NCBI GenBank assembly: GCA_903995115.1
Contig: LR877159.1
Coordinates: 62,001-126,000, forward strand
Reading direction: 5' to 3'
From: Angomonas deanei
Taxonomy: Eukaryota > Euglenozoa > Kinetoplastea > Trypanosomatida > Trypanosomatidae
DNA length: 64,000 nucleotides
Under the pieces are notes generated by a model, which did not search any database, was not told the origin of the DNA, and was given only the letters and a program-made list of their open reading frames with translations. The translations under genes were made by a program, and so were the position numbers. Positions 37,902-47,343 of this stretch are shown piece after piece. How positions within the stretch are numbered: position 1 is the stretch's first letter; every line of letters begins with the position of its first letter.

Positions 37902-38813
37902 ATGGGATGGTGGAAGTGGAAGGAAAGTGAAGAAGAAAAGGCAAGTCAAGTGATTGCTTCCATCTTCTCACCTGATTACTCCACCTTGAAAGCAGCTCGC
38001 AGTGAGGCAGAGAATACTGCAACCGAAACAGCATGTCGGCCGACTGCGGAGGCCTCCGAGGATAGCGCGCACGTGGCGGGAAGGGCTTCCATGTTCGCCA
38101 CCTCCGTAAAAGACTGGTTCTACGCTAAACAACGACAGAAAAAGGAGCTGGAAGCCTTTCTCAACGGCCTCCCACCCTGCCCCGTGGAAGGGTATAGGGT
38201 CACGAAGGAAGGGGTGGAGGATACCCAAAGCGGGGGCCGACCACACGCTCTCGCCCCGAACGAGCTGAGAGAATTAATCGTGCAATTCGCTGGTATAGAG
38301 GGGACCGCCAAGTACGCCGTGGATGATCAATTTGCTAGTCAGATTGGCGGGAGAGGTAGGCGAGGGGTGGAGCTGTTGGTGAACCCGTTGCTCTTCCTGG
38401 GGGGACTGTACCTCGCCACGTACAAGACCGTCACGCTTTACCAGTGCGCCATTCCTCGCCAGAGTGTGCTACTGACGAGGATACTGCACTTGATGCAGGC
38501 ACGCACCCCATCCGCCGAGAAGGAACGTGTCGCGCGGCGTCACCGCCGCCTCATGCAGGCCACCAGCCCCCGAGTGCTGTTCAGCTTTCTCTCCGGGTGC
38601 TTCCTACTCGGGGTCGCCATCTTCACGCGTCCCCCGCCGGATGTGGTGGACAACTCCCCCGAGGTGGATATTGCCAAGAGTGTGATGGCCTATCAGAAGT
38701 TGTCGGAAGACGGGCTGAAGTGGTTTATGCAGGTGTACTATCATCACCCCAAGTACGCGGCGTACGCAGCAGAGAAGAAACTGTACACCATCAAGGTAAA
38801 CCCGCAGGCGTGA
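37902..38813 (+). CDS. Hypothetical protein with two membrane segments
   Basis: This is a 303-residue protein. The first 125 residues are charged and Ser/Ala/Glu-rich with no presequence. Two hydrophobic stretches follow: VELLVNPLLFLGGLYLAT at about 160-177 and VLFSFLSGCFLLGVAIF at about 226-242, separated by a basic loop (RVARRHRRLMQ). The C-terminal 60 residues are Tyr/Lys-rich (KWFMQVYYHHPKYAAYAAEK). The arrangement of two TM helices with a basic loop is common in mitochondrial inner-membrane and ER proteins, but I cannot assign a family. The start is the first ATG after AG 37879-37880; a second in-frame ATG does not follow closely. Confidence 0.75.
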   Translation: MGWWKWKESEEEKASQVIASIFSPDYSTLKAARSEAENTATETACRPTAEASEDSAHVAGRASMFATSVKDWFYAKQRQKKELEAFLNGLPPCPVEGYRVTKEGVEDTQSGGRPHALAPNELRELIVQFAGIEGTAKYAVDDQFASQIGGRGRRGVELLVNPLLFLGGLYLATYKTVTLYQCAIPRQSVLLTRILHLMQARTPSAEKERVARRHRRLMQATSPRVLFSFLSGCFLLGVAIFTRPPPDVVDNSPEVDIAKSVMAYQKLSEDGLKWFMQVYYHHPKYAAYAAEKKLYTIKVNPQA

Positions 38814-39021
38814 CGAGTAGGGTGGAGCGTTCACGAATACCATTACAGATTATCATAAAAAACAAATTTGCAGCGAATAGTTAGCTCAGCCGTCCGCATT
38901 TTATTGGTGTTTTTCAGTAAAACTTATTGTTGACCTCTGTTCACTTCTAATTATTTTTCCTTTTTTTTTTCTCTTTGTCCTTTTGTGTTTTGTTGGCTTG
39001 CTGGTAGAGGAGAGCAAAGAA

Positions 39022-40329
39022 ATGCTCCCTAAAATCAACTTATTAGTATGTGGCAATCCACGAAAGCACACGCAGTCATTCGACGCCCTCAAAGCTTATC
39101 TAGAGGAGCACAATAAACGTACGGAACAAACCAAATCCACCGCGCACCATGTGATACGAGTATTTCACCTAAATTTCAGTAAGGCTCAAAATAAGCTAGT
39201 AGTCTGTCCTCCGCATGCCGAAAAGGGCCTTCACTCCGGCGAGGGCGCGACGCATAACGACGAGGACACCCCAGCACCTGCTGACGTCGATGTCGTACTT
39301 CACAAAGTGCACACGTTTGGCGACCCCAGTGCGGTAGAAGCCTTTAGTCAGTGGATGGAGGAGGCGAACAAACAGCGCAGTGCCCTGAGCCGACCGCCCA
39401 TCATCCTGATAGACCCGCTAGAAAAAGTGAACCTGCTTACGATACGGTCCACACTGTATAGGCTGTTGGATACAGATATGGAAAATGGAGTGCCAGTCAC
39501 GTTTATTCCCCGAACATTTCAGTGGGCGCGTGACGCGGGGGATATGACACCGGTCGGGGAGCGCTCCTCCGTTCCAAGCAAGACGGATGTGGACGGGGGG
39601 TGGTGGATTGCGAAACCGGAGGAAGGGACAGGACCAGCCTACACGCATCACCTCACCATGTGGCGGGGGAAATCGCTGGCCATGCCGCCGGCTGTGGTGG
39701 CTGATTTGCCTAAGGAGGAGAATAAGTTTATCGTACAAGAGTTCCTCGCGAATGCACTGCCTGTTGTGGTGAAGGTATACTGTATCGGAGATAGAATATT
39801 CGTGAAGGTGAAGCCGACGACGAAGCTGGTGAAGTTGCTCATCGACGAAAAAAAGGAGGATACACCGGTGAAGATGGATTCGCAGGATGGCGCCCTCTTT
39901 CAAAAAGAGGGGCAGGTGGCCCCGTCCTCCTGTTGGAACAAGTTCTTTTCCAAGGACAGCATCGCCTATGAAAACGTGCTACAGATCGCACACAACATTT
40001 CCAACAAGACGGAACTGCAGCTGCACCTTTATGGGTTTGATATACTGCTCCTTCCGCTGGAACTGGCACGGGACGTCCACCACTACAATGTCAATACCTC
40101 CCACGGTATCGCGGCAAAAGCAGGCAGCAAGGTGATCAAACCCGACCCACAGACGAGTAGTGAGGCGAACTCTTCCCTTAGGCTGTACACAGCAAGCGAT
40201 ATGTTCGACTTGGAGACGGAGACCCCCACGACACTGTTGAACCAGTCAATACCGGTGACAATAGACGTCAACTACTCCCCGGCTACTCGGGGATGGATAC
40301 CGCCAACGAGGATATGTCTTTTTGATTGA
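39022..40329 (+). CDS. ITPK1: Inositol-tetrakisphosphate 1-kinase (ITPK1)-like ATP-grasp kinase
   Basis: This 435-residue protein has the ITPK1 plan. An N-terminal substrate-binding half includes IILIDPLEKVNLLTIRSTLY, matching the DP...R pattern of the family. The ATP-grasp half follows: a WWIAKPEEGTGPAYTHHLTM lysine region, FIVQEFLANALPVVVKVYCIGD (the family's VVQ.FINH...YKV..VG), YGFDILLL, and the terminal metal-binding VTIDVNYSPATRG (human VIDINAFPGYEG). ITPK1 phosphorylates inositol tris- and tetrakisphosphates and is an ancient entry to higher inositol phosphates and pyrophosphates. Insertions lengthen it relative to the human protein (414). Start 39022 is the first ATG after AG 39006-39007; upstream in-frame codons are not ATG. 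Confidence 0.87.
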   Translation: MLPKINLLVCGNPRKHTQSFDALKAYLEEHNKRTEQTKSTAHHVIRVFHLNFSKAQNKLVVCPPHAEKGLHSGEGATHNDEDTPAPADVDVVLHKVHTFGDPSAVEAFSQWMEEANKQRSALSRPPIILIDPLEKVNLLTIRSTLYRLLDTDMENGVPVTFIPRTFQWARDAGDMTPVGERSSVPSKTDVDGGWWIAKPEEGTGPAYTHHLTMWRGKSLAMPPAVVADLPKEENKFIVQEFLANALPVVVKVYCIGDRIFVKVKPTTKLVKLLIDEKKEDTPVKMDSQDGALFQKEGQVAPSSCWNKFFSKDSIAYENVLQIAHNISNKTELQLHLYGFDILLLPLELARDVHHYNVNTSHGIAAKAGSKVIKPDPQTSSEANSSLRLYTASDMFDLETETPTTLLNQSIPVTIDVNYSPATRGWIPPTRICLFD

Positions 40330-40713
40330 TGATTGAGCAGTTATACAAGGAGATCCACTCTGAACAATAAAGCCGCCTTTCATGCATCAAAGGAAAAGCA
40401 ATGCTGTGAAATAGTAAAACACCAAACAACAACAAGAAAATAAAATAGCCACCTGTGTGTTGATGTATAATATGGACTCTGAATCGTATTAATAATAAAT
40501 ATATAAACTACACGTTAACGGAAACCCCTTCTCCACCCGTTCTGTCCGTATTGAATTGTGCAGTTTTGTTCTCTGAGTAAAAGTCTGCTTTCCCCCACAT
40601 CCTCTCCTCTCTCTTTCTTTTTCTTATTCTTACTATGTATAGAAGAGAACGCATTGTAGGGGTCTTGTACCACCGCCACCTGTTATCCCCAAAGTAGCCT
40701 AACCCCCCTTTCA
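40330..40713 (+). other. Intergenic region, 384 bp
   Basis: The 3' flank of ITPK1 is A-rich, including AATAAA-like words and a TTAATAATAAATATATAAA stretch near 40490. The strong acceptor of the next gene follows. I see no ORF or RNA gene. Confidence 0.6.
40588..40642 (+). promoter_or_regulatory. Trans-splice acceptor for the 500-residue coiled-coil gene
   Basis: A C/T tract of about 45 nt ends in ATGTATAG (AG 40641-40642). The ATG inside that word is upstream of the splice point, and the next ATG is the gene start at 40714. Confidence 0.65.
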
Positions 40714-42216
40714 ATGTCATTCGCAGATACTATCATAGAAAACCTTTCCGACATTTCTAGCGATCACGAACAGCGGGATATTAGCGGATCTTATGTGTGT
40801 GAGCCCCAGCCTCTCCTCCCGACCGCAGCGAACCCCACCAAGCGTGTAGGGAGCACGTCCGCCAGTCAAGCACTGACCGCGTCGCCGAATGAGAAGAGCC
40901 CATCTAGCAGCACTCGTCCGCCATCCCAACAGCCCGCGGAGCCTATTATCGCCGCCAACGACTACAGTGACCGACAGCGCCTCCTGTACCACATCACCTA
41001 CCTCAGCACGCAGCTACAGCGACAGCAGCTTCAGCTGAAGGAGCAGCACAGGACCATCACCATTCTGCACGCCACCGCAAGAAGTCAGGTAGAGGAGGAG
41101 GACGAGGATGCGGAGTATGTGACGATACGCTGCAAGAAGTCGTCCGTGACGGCAGCGCTGTTAGCAGTGGAGGAGGAAAACGAAGTGTGCGAGGTGTTTC
41201 AAAACTCACTTGCCTCGTTCGACCCCATCTTGGCGCAGGCTCAAATCAACCGACTAGACAACGCGCTCGCCCATCTGGGTATGCTGCGGGAGGCGGAGCT
41301 GCAGCGGCTGCAGAAGTGCACCGACGAGCTAGAGACCGTGGTGGGACAGCGCAACGCCCTCTCGCAGCAGGTGGCCTCTCTGCAGCGTCACCTAGAGGAG
41401 GTGACACACCAGAGCGAGGAGAGCACCACCGCCCTACGATCTGCGACGCTGGAGGTGGACCGCCTGCGCAATGAAGAGTTACGCCTGAACCGTCGATTAG
41501 CCGCTTTGGAGGACTTTAGAGGGGACTACCCCACCGCAGTGGCGCAGAGGCCGACCGTCACGGCAGACAGCGCCGCCCTACACGACGGTGATGCGGTGCG
41601 ACAGCTAATGAGGGAAGAGGAGAGCGAGCGGCAAGAACTTTTGTTAGCTCTCTTCTGGGAGCCGATGCTCATCGCCTTCGACGCGGGTCTCACTTGGATC
41701 GCCGATTGTGAGGCGCTGCGGGACGAGCCGCACACCGCCAAGAGCGCCGCCTCCATCCCCATCCCGGAAGAGATTTGGGAAAGAAAAGAGGTCGTCCCAT
41801 ACCAGGAGAATAGAAGCTACACCAACAAGGGAGCCCTCACACCGCCCAAAGATGAAGACCTCCTACTGTTGACGAACCAACAAAGTGAGATTGTTCAACT
41901 CAATAGTAAGGTGCAGCTGCTGCAGGAACGGCTGCGCATCTGCCAACTAGAAAAGGAGCGGTTCAGCTTCCTCTACGAGGGTGAACAGAGGAGAATAGAA
42001 ATGTTGACCCAAGATCACAATGAGCAGCTTCGACGTGCCTACGATGAGCTCCTACGGGACAGGGAGTACATTATGCGTACACTGAAAGATGAAATCGAGG
42101 ATCAGGTGAGGAATTCGTTTGAGGACGGTTGTCGCTATCAACGGAGGCAAATGCGGGGCAAAAAGAGTGAAACGGAAAAACAATTAGTCGTCACTTCCAA
42201 AAACAAACGACACTGA
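40714..42216 (+). CDS. Hypothetical coiled-coil protein
   Basis: This is a 500-residue protein. Residues 1-90 are Ser/Pro-rich and probably disordered. Residues 90-115 form a Gln-rich helix (YLSTQLQRQQLQLKEQHRTI). An acidic segment follows, then heptad helices at about 185-270 and 385-480 (SKVQLLQERLRICQLEKERF). A non-coiled block lies around 300-350 (LLLALFWEPMLIAFDAGLTW). No motif identifies a family. It sits beside another coiled-coil gene with a BBOF1-like end, so a basal body or flagellar role is plausible but unproven. Confidence 0.75.
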   Translation: MSFADTIIENLSDISSDHEQRDISGSYVCEPQPLLPTAANPTKRVGSTSASQALTASPNEKSPSSSTRPPSQQPAEPIIAANDYSDRQRLLYHITYLSTQLQRQQLQLKEQHRTITILHATARSQVEEEDEDAEYVTIRCKKSSVTAALLAVEEENEVCEVFQNSLASFDPILAQAQINRLDNALAHLGMLREAELQRLQKCTDELETVVGQRNALSQQVASLQRHLEEVTHQSEESTTALRSATLEVDRLRNEELRLNRRLAALEDFRGDYPTAVAQRPTVTADSAALHDGDAVRQLMREEESERQELLLALFWEPMLIAFDAGLTWIADCEALRDEPHTAKSAASIPIPEEIWERKEVVPYQENRSYTNKGALTPPKDEDLLLLTNQQSEIVQLNSKVQLLQERLRICQLEKERFSFLYEGEQRRIEMLTQDHNEQLRRAYDELLRDREYIMRTLKDEIEDQVRNSFEDGCRYQRRQMRGKKSETEKQLVVTSKNKRH

Positions 42217-42454
42217 TCACCGCAGCGTGAAAGAGAGTCGTTACATAGAACAACAAATTACAGTCATAGAGCTTTTTTTTTTTTTTATCTTGTGATTTCG
42301 GTTTCATATATAATGTGACCTACAACTTAAAAAAAAGAATAAACTGCCGTTGAAGGATTGCGCGAAATCAATAAAATGAACAGACAGATACAGTCATACG
42401 GATTTCTTCTTTTATTTCTCCACTGTTTTCATTGAAAAAGCGAAGAAAAAAAAA

Positions 42455-43840
42455 ATGAATAGGTCTCAAAGTAAGTCAAGGTCAAAGAAACTAGCTACCC
42501 CGCCACCGCCGCCACCAGGTAGTGACGTAGTCGCGGCTACGTTTGCGAATGCCGATTTACGAACGACGAAGGCAGCTTTAGAAGATTACTACAAGAAGTG
42601 TTTAGACCTAGATAAAGAGAATCAGATGCTACGAGGCGAGATGGCGCAGCAGAGTGAGGATAGTGCACAGGTATTGAGGCACTTGCAGCAGCGGTTAGAG
42701 GAGGCATTGGGTGAAAAGCTGCTCTGTGCCTCTCAGTTAGAGCAGGAGCGTGGCCACCACGCGGAGGAGCTGCAGTTAGTAAAGTCCAAGTACGACCGCA
42801 TGATGGAGGAGAGGGACCAACAGCTGTCGCAGTATAGTGACATGGTGAACAAACTGCAGGACGACCTGCGGCAGGCCTCCCGTTATGTGCAGCAGCGGCA
42901 GGAGCACGCCCTGGAGCTGAAGCAACTGCAGGACCGGCTGGAGTCGATGGTAGTGGAGCAGGATAAGCAAATGACAGCGTTGCGGTTCCAGACGATGGAC
43001 CGCAAAATGAAATTAGTGGCGCTGGAGAAGACAATGCAAGAGGAGTTTGAGGCGAAAGTGAAAGCAGAGTCGGAGCGGCTGTTGCAGGAGCAGCACAACA
43101 ACCTCATCGAGCACGCCCAACAGCTGGAGGAGGAAAAGTACATGTTGGGGAAGGACGTGGAAGGTTTGGTACAGCTGGCAGACGTCATGGAGAAGGAGGG
43201 AAGTGCACTGCGGCGCAAGATGGACCTTCACCGCCGAGCCTACGACGAGACGCTCCGACTGACCGCCACACGGAACCGTCAGAGTCGGGAGGCGGAGCTG
43301 CGTGTACAACAGCTGGAGGCGCGTGTGAGAGAGTTAACGGCTCGGGAGAAGACCGTGAAGGACGACGTTGCGAGGCAGTATTTGACGCAGATTGAAGACC
43401 TGGAGAAACAGCTGAAGTCTACCCAGAATGCACTGCAGGAGCACCGTCAGCAGCTGAAGCAAACCCGGCAGCTCGCCTCCCACATTGTGGAGCAGAGAAC
43501 CGACTTGGAGAAGTTCTTCCATACCGCCCTGGAGGACTGCAAGCGGTACCGTCAGTCCCTCCTTCAGACCAGCGGTGGCAAGATGGGTGGCTCCGCCCGA
43601 GGTAGCCCTATTCCTCAAGGGAGTTCCCTCCCGCCGGTGCGCACCAGCCATAGTCCCAATCTGAAGGGCACCGACCACAATGCGACCCACCGCAGCACAC
43701 CAGAAACGGACGGGGTGCCACCGAACCCGTCGGGGGATGGAGCGTACTTTGGGGATCTCAGCTGGGAGGATAAAGAGAAGGTGATCAAGTCGCTTCTCTT
43801 TTTTATCAACTCCACCTACTACAAGAACGGCGCCAAATGA
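42455..43840 (+). CDS. BBOF1/DUF4515-like coiled-coil protein
   Basis: This is a 461-residue protein. After a basic, Pro-rich start (residues 1-25) it is continuous coiled coil from about 33 to 375. It begins with a block reading ALEDYYKKCLDLDKENQMLR and then QSEDSAQVLRHLQQRLEE, like the Y-R-x-x-C...L..EN..L pattern at the head of DUF4515 proteins. A Ser/Pro/Thr linker leads to a short C-terminal helix, LSWEDKEKVIKSLLFFINST. As I remember it, this resembles the L-[ST]-W-E-x-K-E-x-V-L end of BBOF1 (CCDC176), which docks at basal bodies and doublet microtubules. The family link is from recalled motifs only. It could also be an unrelated axonemal coiled coil. Confidence 0.6.
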   Translation: MNRSQSKSRSKKLATPPPPPPGSDVVAATFANADLRTTKAALEDYYKKCLDLDKENQMLRGEMAQQSEDSAQVLRHLQQRLEEALGEKLLCASQLEQERGHHAEELQLVKSKYDRMMEERDQQLSQYSDMVNKLQDDLRQASRYVQQRQEHALELKQLQDRLESMVVEQDKQMTALRFQTMDRKMKLVALEKTMQEEFEAKVKAESERLLQEQHNNLIEHAQQLEEEKYMLGKDVEGLVQLADVMEKEGSALRRKMDLHRRAYDETLRLTATRNRQSREAELRVQQLEARVRELTAREKTVKDDVARQYLTQIEDLEKQLKSTQNALQEHRQQLKQTRQLASHIVEQRTDLEKFFHTALEDCKRYRQSLLQTSGGKMGGSARGSPIPQGSSLPPVRTSHSPNLKGTDHNATHRSTPETDGVPPNPSGDGAYFGDLSWEDKEKVIKSLLFFINSTYYKNGAK

Positions 43841-43969
43841 CAATGATAAAACACACCATGTTATGTACATTACACTAGTGCTTTTATTATACTTCAAAGA
43901 AAAGAAAAAGTAAACCAACAAATAAGTAAAAAAAATCAGAGACGATATTGTTCAGAAACGGCACAAAAC

Positions 43970-44017
43970 TTCATTCATTTTTTTCTTTCTCTCCATTTTT
44001 TCCTCTCCCCTGTATAG
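43970..44017 (+). promoter_or_regulatory. Trans-splice acceptor for the family A polymerase
   Basis: A T/C tract ends in TGTATAG (AG 44016-44017), nine nt before ATG 44026. This rules against starting in the open frame further upstream. Confidence 0.7.
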
Positions 44018-44025
44018 TGCCAGCC

Positions 44026-46854
44026 ATGGACTCCATCATTCGCAAGAAATACAAGCCAGTCAACCTCGCCCATCTAAACCAAGCGGGTGGTTTGCCTCAG
44101 AGTAATAATGATAATAATAACACAAGCATAGATTCACCTGATAGGGCCGTCCGACCGTCCACTGTCGCGTACGACGCGCTACAGCAAAACTGCATTTTAA
44201 ATCTGCAAAAAACTTCACTCTTATTGGATCAGTGTGGAACCAGAAACCCTGCCACAGCGCAGGAGCAGTCGGCAAAGAGTAATATTGACAAGTGGCGCTC
44301 CTTCGGGCTAGACACGTCTTCCTACCTCCCCAGCGGCGGGGATCCGCCACAAGCAACGGCCGCGCCTACCGCAAGTAACGCGAATCACACGCTGCAGCAT
44401 AACACGCCGATGGCGACGATCCGCCAAAAACTGTCAGAAATAACGGAGAAAGTACAGAGCGCACAAGAGGCGCAGCGATGCGCTCCTCCTCGAAAAGAGT
44501 TCCACAAGGGTAACAACAAAAAGAACTGGGCAAAAAAGAAGAAGACAGAGGGTAAGGAAACTGGCAAGCGTGCGAGAGAGGATGCCACTAGCAACTCAGT
44601 CGCGGAAAACAGCGCGCCGGAAGAGACAAATCCTGCGGAAGGTGGGGTGGAAGTGGTCCCATCAGGGAAACGGAAGAAGAACAAGGCGGCGAAGAAAGAT
44701 AAAACAGTCCCCAACCCGCCACCGCGAACGCTATTTCAGTTCCAGGCGTACACGATGGACGGGGGGACACAAAAGTTATCCGACATGAATGTTCCCTACG
44801 AGGAGTTGCACAGTACCGATGTGCTATTTGATGATGTCGAGGCCGTGCTCAATGACCCAGACCGCATACAAGCGCCGCCGCTGTTTGTTGGGGTGCTCGT
44901 GGAAAATGGAGAGACAGAGAAGGCGGTGGTGTCCAACTTTTCCCTCTCTGCCGACTCCGCGGGAAAGACCGCCTTCCCCCTACACGTGAAGCCCACCGAG
45001 GCGCACACGCACGTTCAACATGTTGTGCTGCGGTGGAAGGAGACGGTGTATGTGGTGGGTTCCAAGGTGGGTCTTGATTTCCTTCTGCGGGTACTGCAGG
45101 AACTACCTGGAGTAGAGTTGGTCACCTTTAACGCCACGACACTTCTACTGCCGCTGGTGGCGGCCACTGGCAACAACCTGCGGACCAGCTGCGTCAGCGA
45201 TGTCCGGACGATGGCGTGGCTGGCGCACATGAAGACTGCCGACGCGGACGGCGAGGTGGAAATACACAACTTTGGCTCCGTGTTTCAGTGCTGCCTGCCG
45301 CGGTCTGCCAATACCGCCGCCTCCCTCACGCTGAGTCCCGACCCCCTTCAGGTGGTGGTGCGGCACGTCTATCACCTGTGCCCGGTGTACCGCTCTCTCT
45401 ACGGTCAGTTGGGCATGAAAGGGCTGTTGCAGGTGTTTTTGAAACAGGAGAAGCGAATCGCATTATTGCTGGTGGTGATGAAGTACAATGGGGTGTCGGT
45501 TAGGGCGAAGGAGGTGAATGCATTCCGTGAGAATTGCATGAAGCAGATGGAGAAGTGGCGCTCCAAGGCCTGCGCGGCAGTACCGGAATTGGAGAAGTTT
45601 AACATACAAAGCTCCGACCAGGTGCGCACCGCGATTTATGATGTCCTGCGACTAGGGGCCCATCTCAAGATTGACGACGTGACCATCACCAAGGGAGGGA
45701 AACTGTCCACCGCGGAGGATATTCTGAAGCGGTTGGCGGCCCACCATCCGTTCCCCCAGTACGTCCTCCACTACCGTCGTGCGGCCAAGATTGTGCAAAC
45801 CTACATTGACGGCATGATGTCCTACGCCGAGCCGTACACGCCGTCCTCTGTCGACGCTGAGGGCGAGGTGGGCTCCGACAGTGCCGATGTCTTTGAAGAG
45901 CATGAGCTGACGGCACCGACGGTTGGGGAGGGGTGGCTCAAGCTGCATCCTAATTTTCTCCAGGAAGGGACGGACACCGGCCGACTGTCTTGCGTGGCCC
46001 CCAACCTTCAGAGTCTGCCGCGCTCCTCCGTGATGGAGGGAGACCCCACCGACGGGGAGGACGGCGAGCAGTCGGCGCAGGTGGTGATGGCGTTCCGCAA
46101 CTGCTTCATGGCGCCGCCGGGGTGGGTGTATCTTTCGGTCGACTTTCAACAGATTGAACTGCGGGTGCTGGCCCACCTCTGCGCCGACGCCGCACTGGTG
46201 AACGCGCTGTCCCACGCAACCGACATTCACAGGGCGATCGCGGAAAAGATATTCGGCCGGGCCGTCACCCAGGAGGAGCGCACCCTGGCGAAGAGAGTGG
46301 TGTTTGGAATTCTCTACGGCGCGGGGCCGCAGTTGTTGGCGTCGCAGTCGAATATATCGGTAGAGCGGGCGCAGAGCATTGCGGGTCAATTTCGCGCCGC
46401 CTACCCTCACATTGAGTCCTACCACCAGCGCGTGTTGGAGCAGGGGAAGGCGGACGGGTATGTGCGCAGCATTAGCGGTCGCCTGCGATCCCTGCCGGAC
46501 CTGCACTCGTCGCACATGGTGAAGCGGTCCTACGCGGAGCGGCAGGCCTTTAATACGGTTATCCAGGGCAGTGCTGCCGACGTCATGAAGGCCGCCATGC
46601 TGGCTGTAGAGCGGGAGGTGCTCCAGGTGTGGCCGCTAGAGGTGCAGCTGTGCATTCAGATACACGACGAAATGATCTTTTGTGTGCAGCGGAAGTCACT
46701 GGCGACGGTACTGCCTGTCATTACAAAGGCAATGCAGACGGCCACGTCACTGCTGGTGCCACTGCCGGTGACGGCCAAGTTCGGAAAGTCCTTGGGGAGT
46801 CTGACAGAGTGGTCTGTGGACCACGAGTTGGGGCTCGGCTTGGATGATTTTTGA
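44026..46854 (+). CDS. POLQ: Family A DNA polymerase, Pol theta/nu-like without helicase
   Basis: This 942-residue protein has all three family A palm motifs. Motif A is DFQQIELRVLAHL (Asp706), with Gln where Ser or Cys is usual. Motif B is RTLAKRVVFGILYG (Arg752, Lys756, Tyr764). Motif C is QIHDEM (His880, Asp881, Glu882). The fingers-thumb text (TGRLSCVAPNLQSLP, ERQAFNTVIQGSAAD) is closest to Pol theta/nu. Residues about 330-480 look like a 3'-5' exonuclease fold lacking the acidic catalytic motifs, as in POLQ. The first 250 residues are disordered and Lys-rich (KKNWAKKKKTEGKE), suggesting nuclear targeting. No helicase domain precedes it and no MLRR presequence is present, which argues against a mitochondrial POLI protein. 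A role in lesion bypass or end joining is inferred from relatives. Confidence 0.87.
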   Translation: MDSIIRKKYKPVNLAHLNQAGGLPQSNNDNNNTSIDSPDRAVRPSTVAYDALQQNCILNLQKTSLLLDQCGTRNPATAQEQSAKSNIDKWRSFGLDTSSYLPSGGDPPQATAAPTASNANHTLQHNTPMATIRQKLSEITEKVQSAQEAQRCAPPRKEFHKGNNKKNWAKKKKTEGKETGKRAREDATSNSVAENSAPEETNPAEGGVEVVPSGKRKKNKAAKKDKTVPNPPPRTLFQFQAYTMDGGTQKLSDMNVPYEELHSTDVLFDDVEAVLNDPDRIQAPPLFVGVLVENGETEKAVVSNFSLSADSAGKTAFPLHVKPTEAHTHVQHVVLRWKETVYVVGSKVGLDFLLRVLQELPGVELVTFNATTLLLPLVAATGNNLRTSCVSDVRTMAWLAHMKTADADGEVEIHNFGSVFQCCLPRSANTAASLTLSPDPLQVVVRHVYHLCPVYRSLYGQLGMKGLLQVFLKQEKRIALLLVVMKYNGVSVRAKEVNAFRENCMKQMEKWRSKACAAVPELEKFNIQSSDQVRTAIYDVLRLGAHLKIDDVTITKGGKLSTAEDILKRLAAHHPFPQYVLHYRRAAKIVQTYIDGMMSYAEPYTPSSVDAEGEVGSDSADVFEEHELTAPTVGEGWLKLHPNFLQEGTDTGRLSCVAPNLQSLPRSSVMEGDPTDGEDGEQSAQVVMAFRNCFMAPPGWVYLSVDFQQIELRVLAHLCADAALVNALSHATDIHRAIAEKIFGRAVTQEERTLAKRVVFGILYGAGPQLLASQSNISVERAQSIAGQFRAAYPHIESYHQRVLEQGKADGYVRSISGRLRSLPDLHSSHMVKRSYAERQAFNTVIQGSAADVMKAAMLAVEREVLQVWPLEVQLCIQIHDEMIFCVQRKSLATVLPVITKAMQTATSLLVPLPVTAKFGKSLGSLTEWSVDHELGLGLDDF

Positions 46855-47343
46855 ATTCAAAAACAAATTTGCTATACTCAGATCGGAAAACTATTAATTA
46901 CAACATTCGGGGTAATTAGCCCAATAAACTCCTCACGCCGAACTGAAAAACAATAATAGTAAAAAAAAAAAAAATGGTTTTCTAAAGCTGAAAGAAAAAT
47001 CCTCTCTCTCTTTCTTTGTCTTTCTTTTCTTAAACCACTGATAGGAACGGAAACACAGTTTGTTCAGTTAGCGCCGCTACTTATTTACATGATGAAATTA
47101 TACATATGTTTCCTGTCAGTCCGAAACAAAATGAGGACATAACATCAACTCAGCTCACACTGAACGTACACTTTGTTCATTCGACTTTCGTATCTGCTTT
47201 AGTACTACTATGCTGCTCAAAATCTATGTTCTTTGAGTCACTGCGGTTTTAGTTTTTTTCCTTCTCCCCGACGTAAAGTTTATCTCTAGCTTTCCTCCCT
47301 TTTCCCTGTCTAGTCCTAGAAAGATACAAGTGCACTACTGTGG
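46855..47343 (+). other. Intergenic region, 489 bp, with two acceptor-like tracts
   Basis: An A run (46962-46974) is followed by a CT-rich tract ending at AG 47043-47044. About 270 nt then precede the next tract and AG 47312-47313, which serves the following gene. The interval holds only an 18-codon ORF (47089-47142). A short non-coding trans-spliced RNA is possible, but no structure was recognised. Confidence 0.5.
46998..47044 (+). promoter_or_regulatory. Orphan pyrimidine tract and AG
   Basis: A CT-rich tract with AG 47043-47044 lies about 300 nt before the next gene and upstream of that gene's own stronger tract. It may be an alternative acceptor for the same gene, giving a longer 5' UTR. 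Confidence 0.4.
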
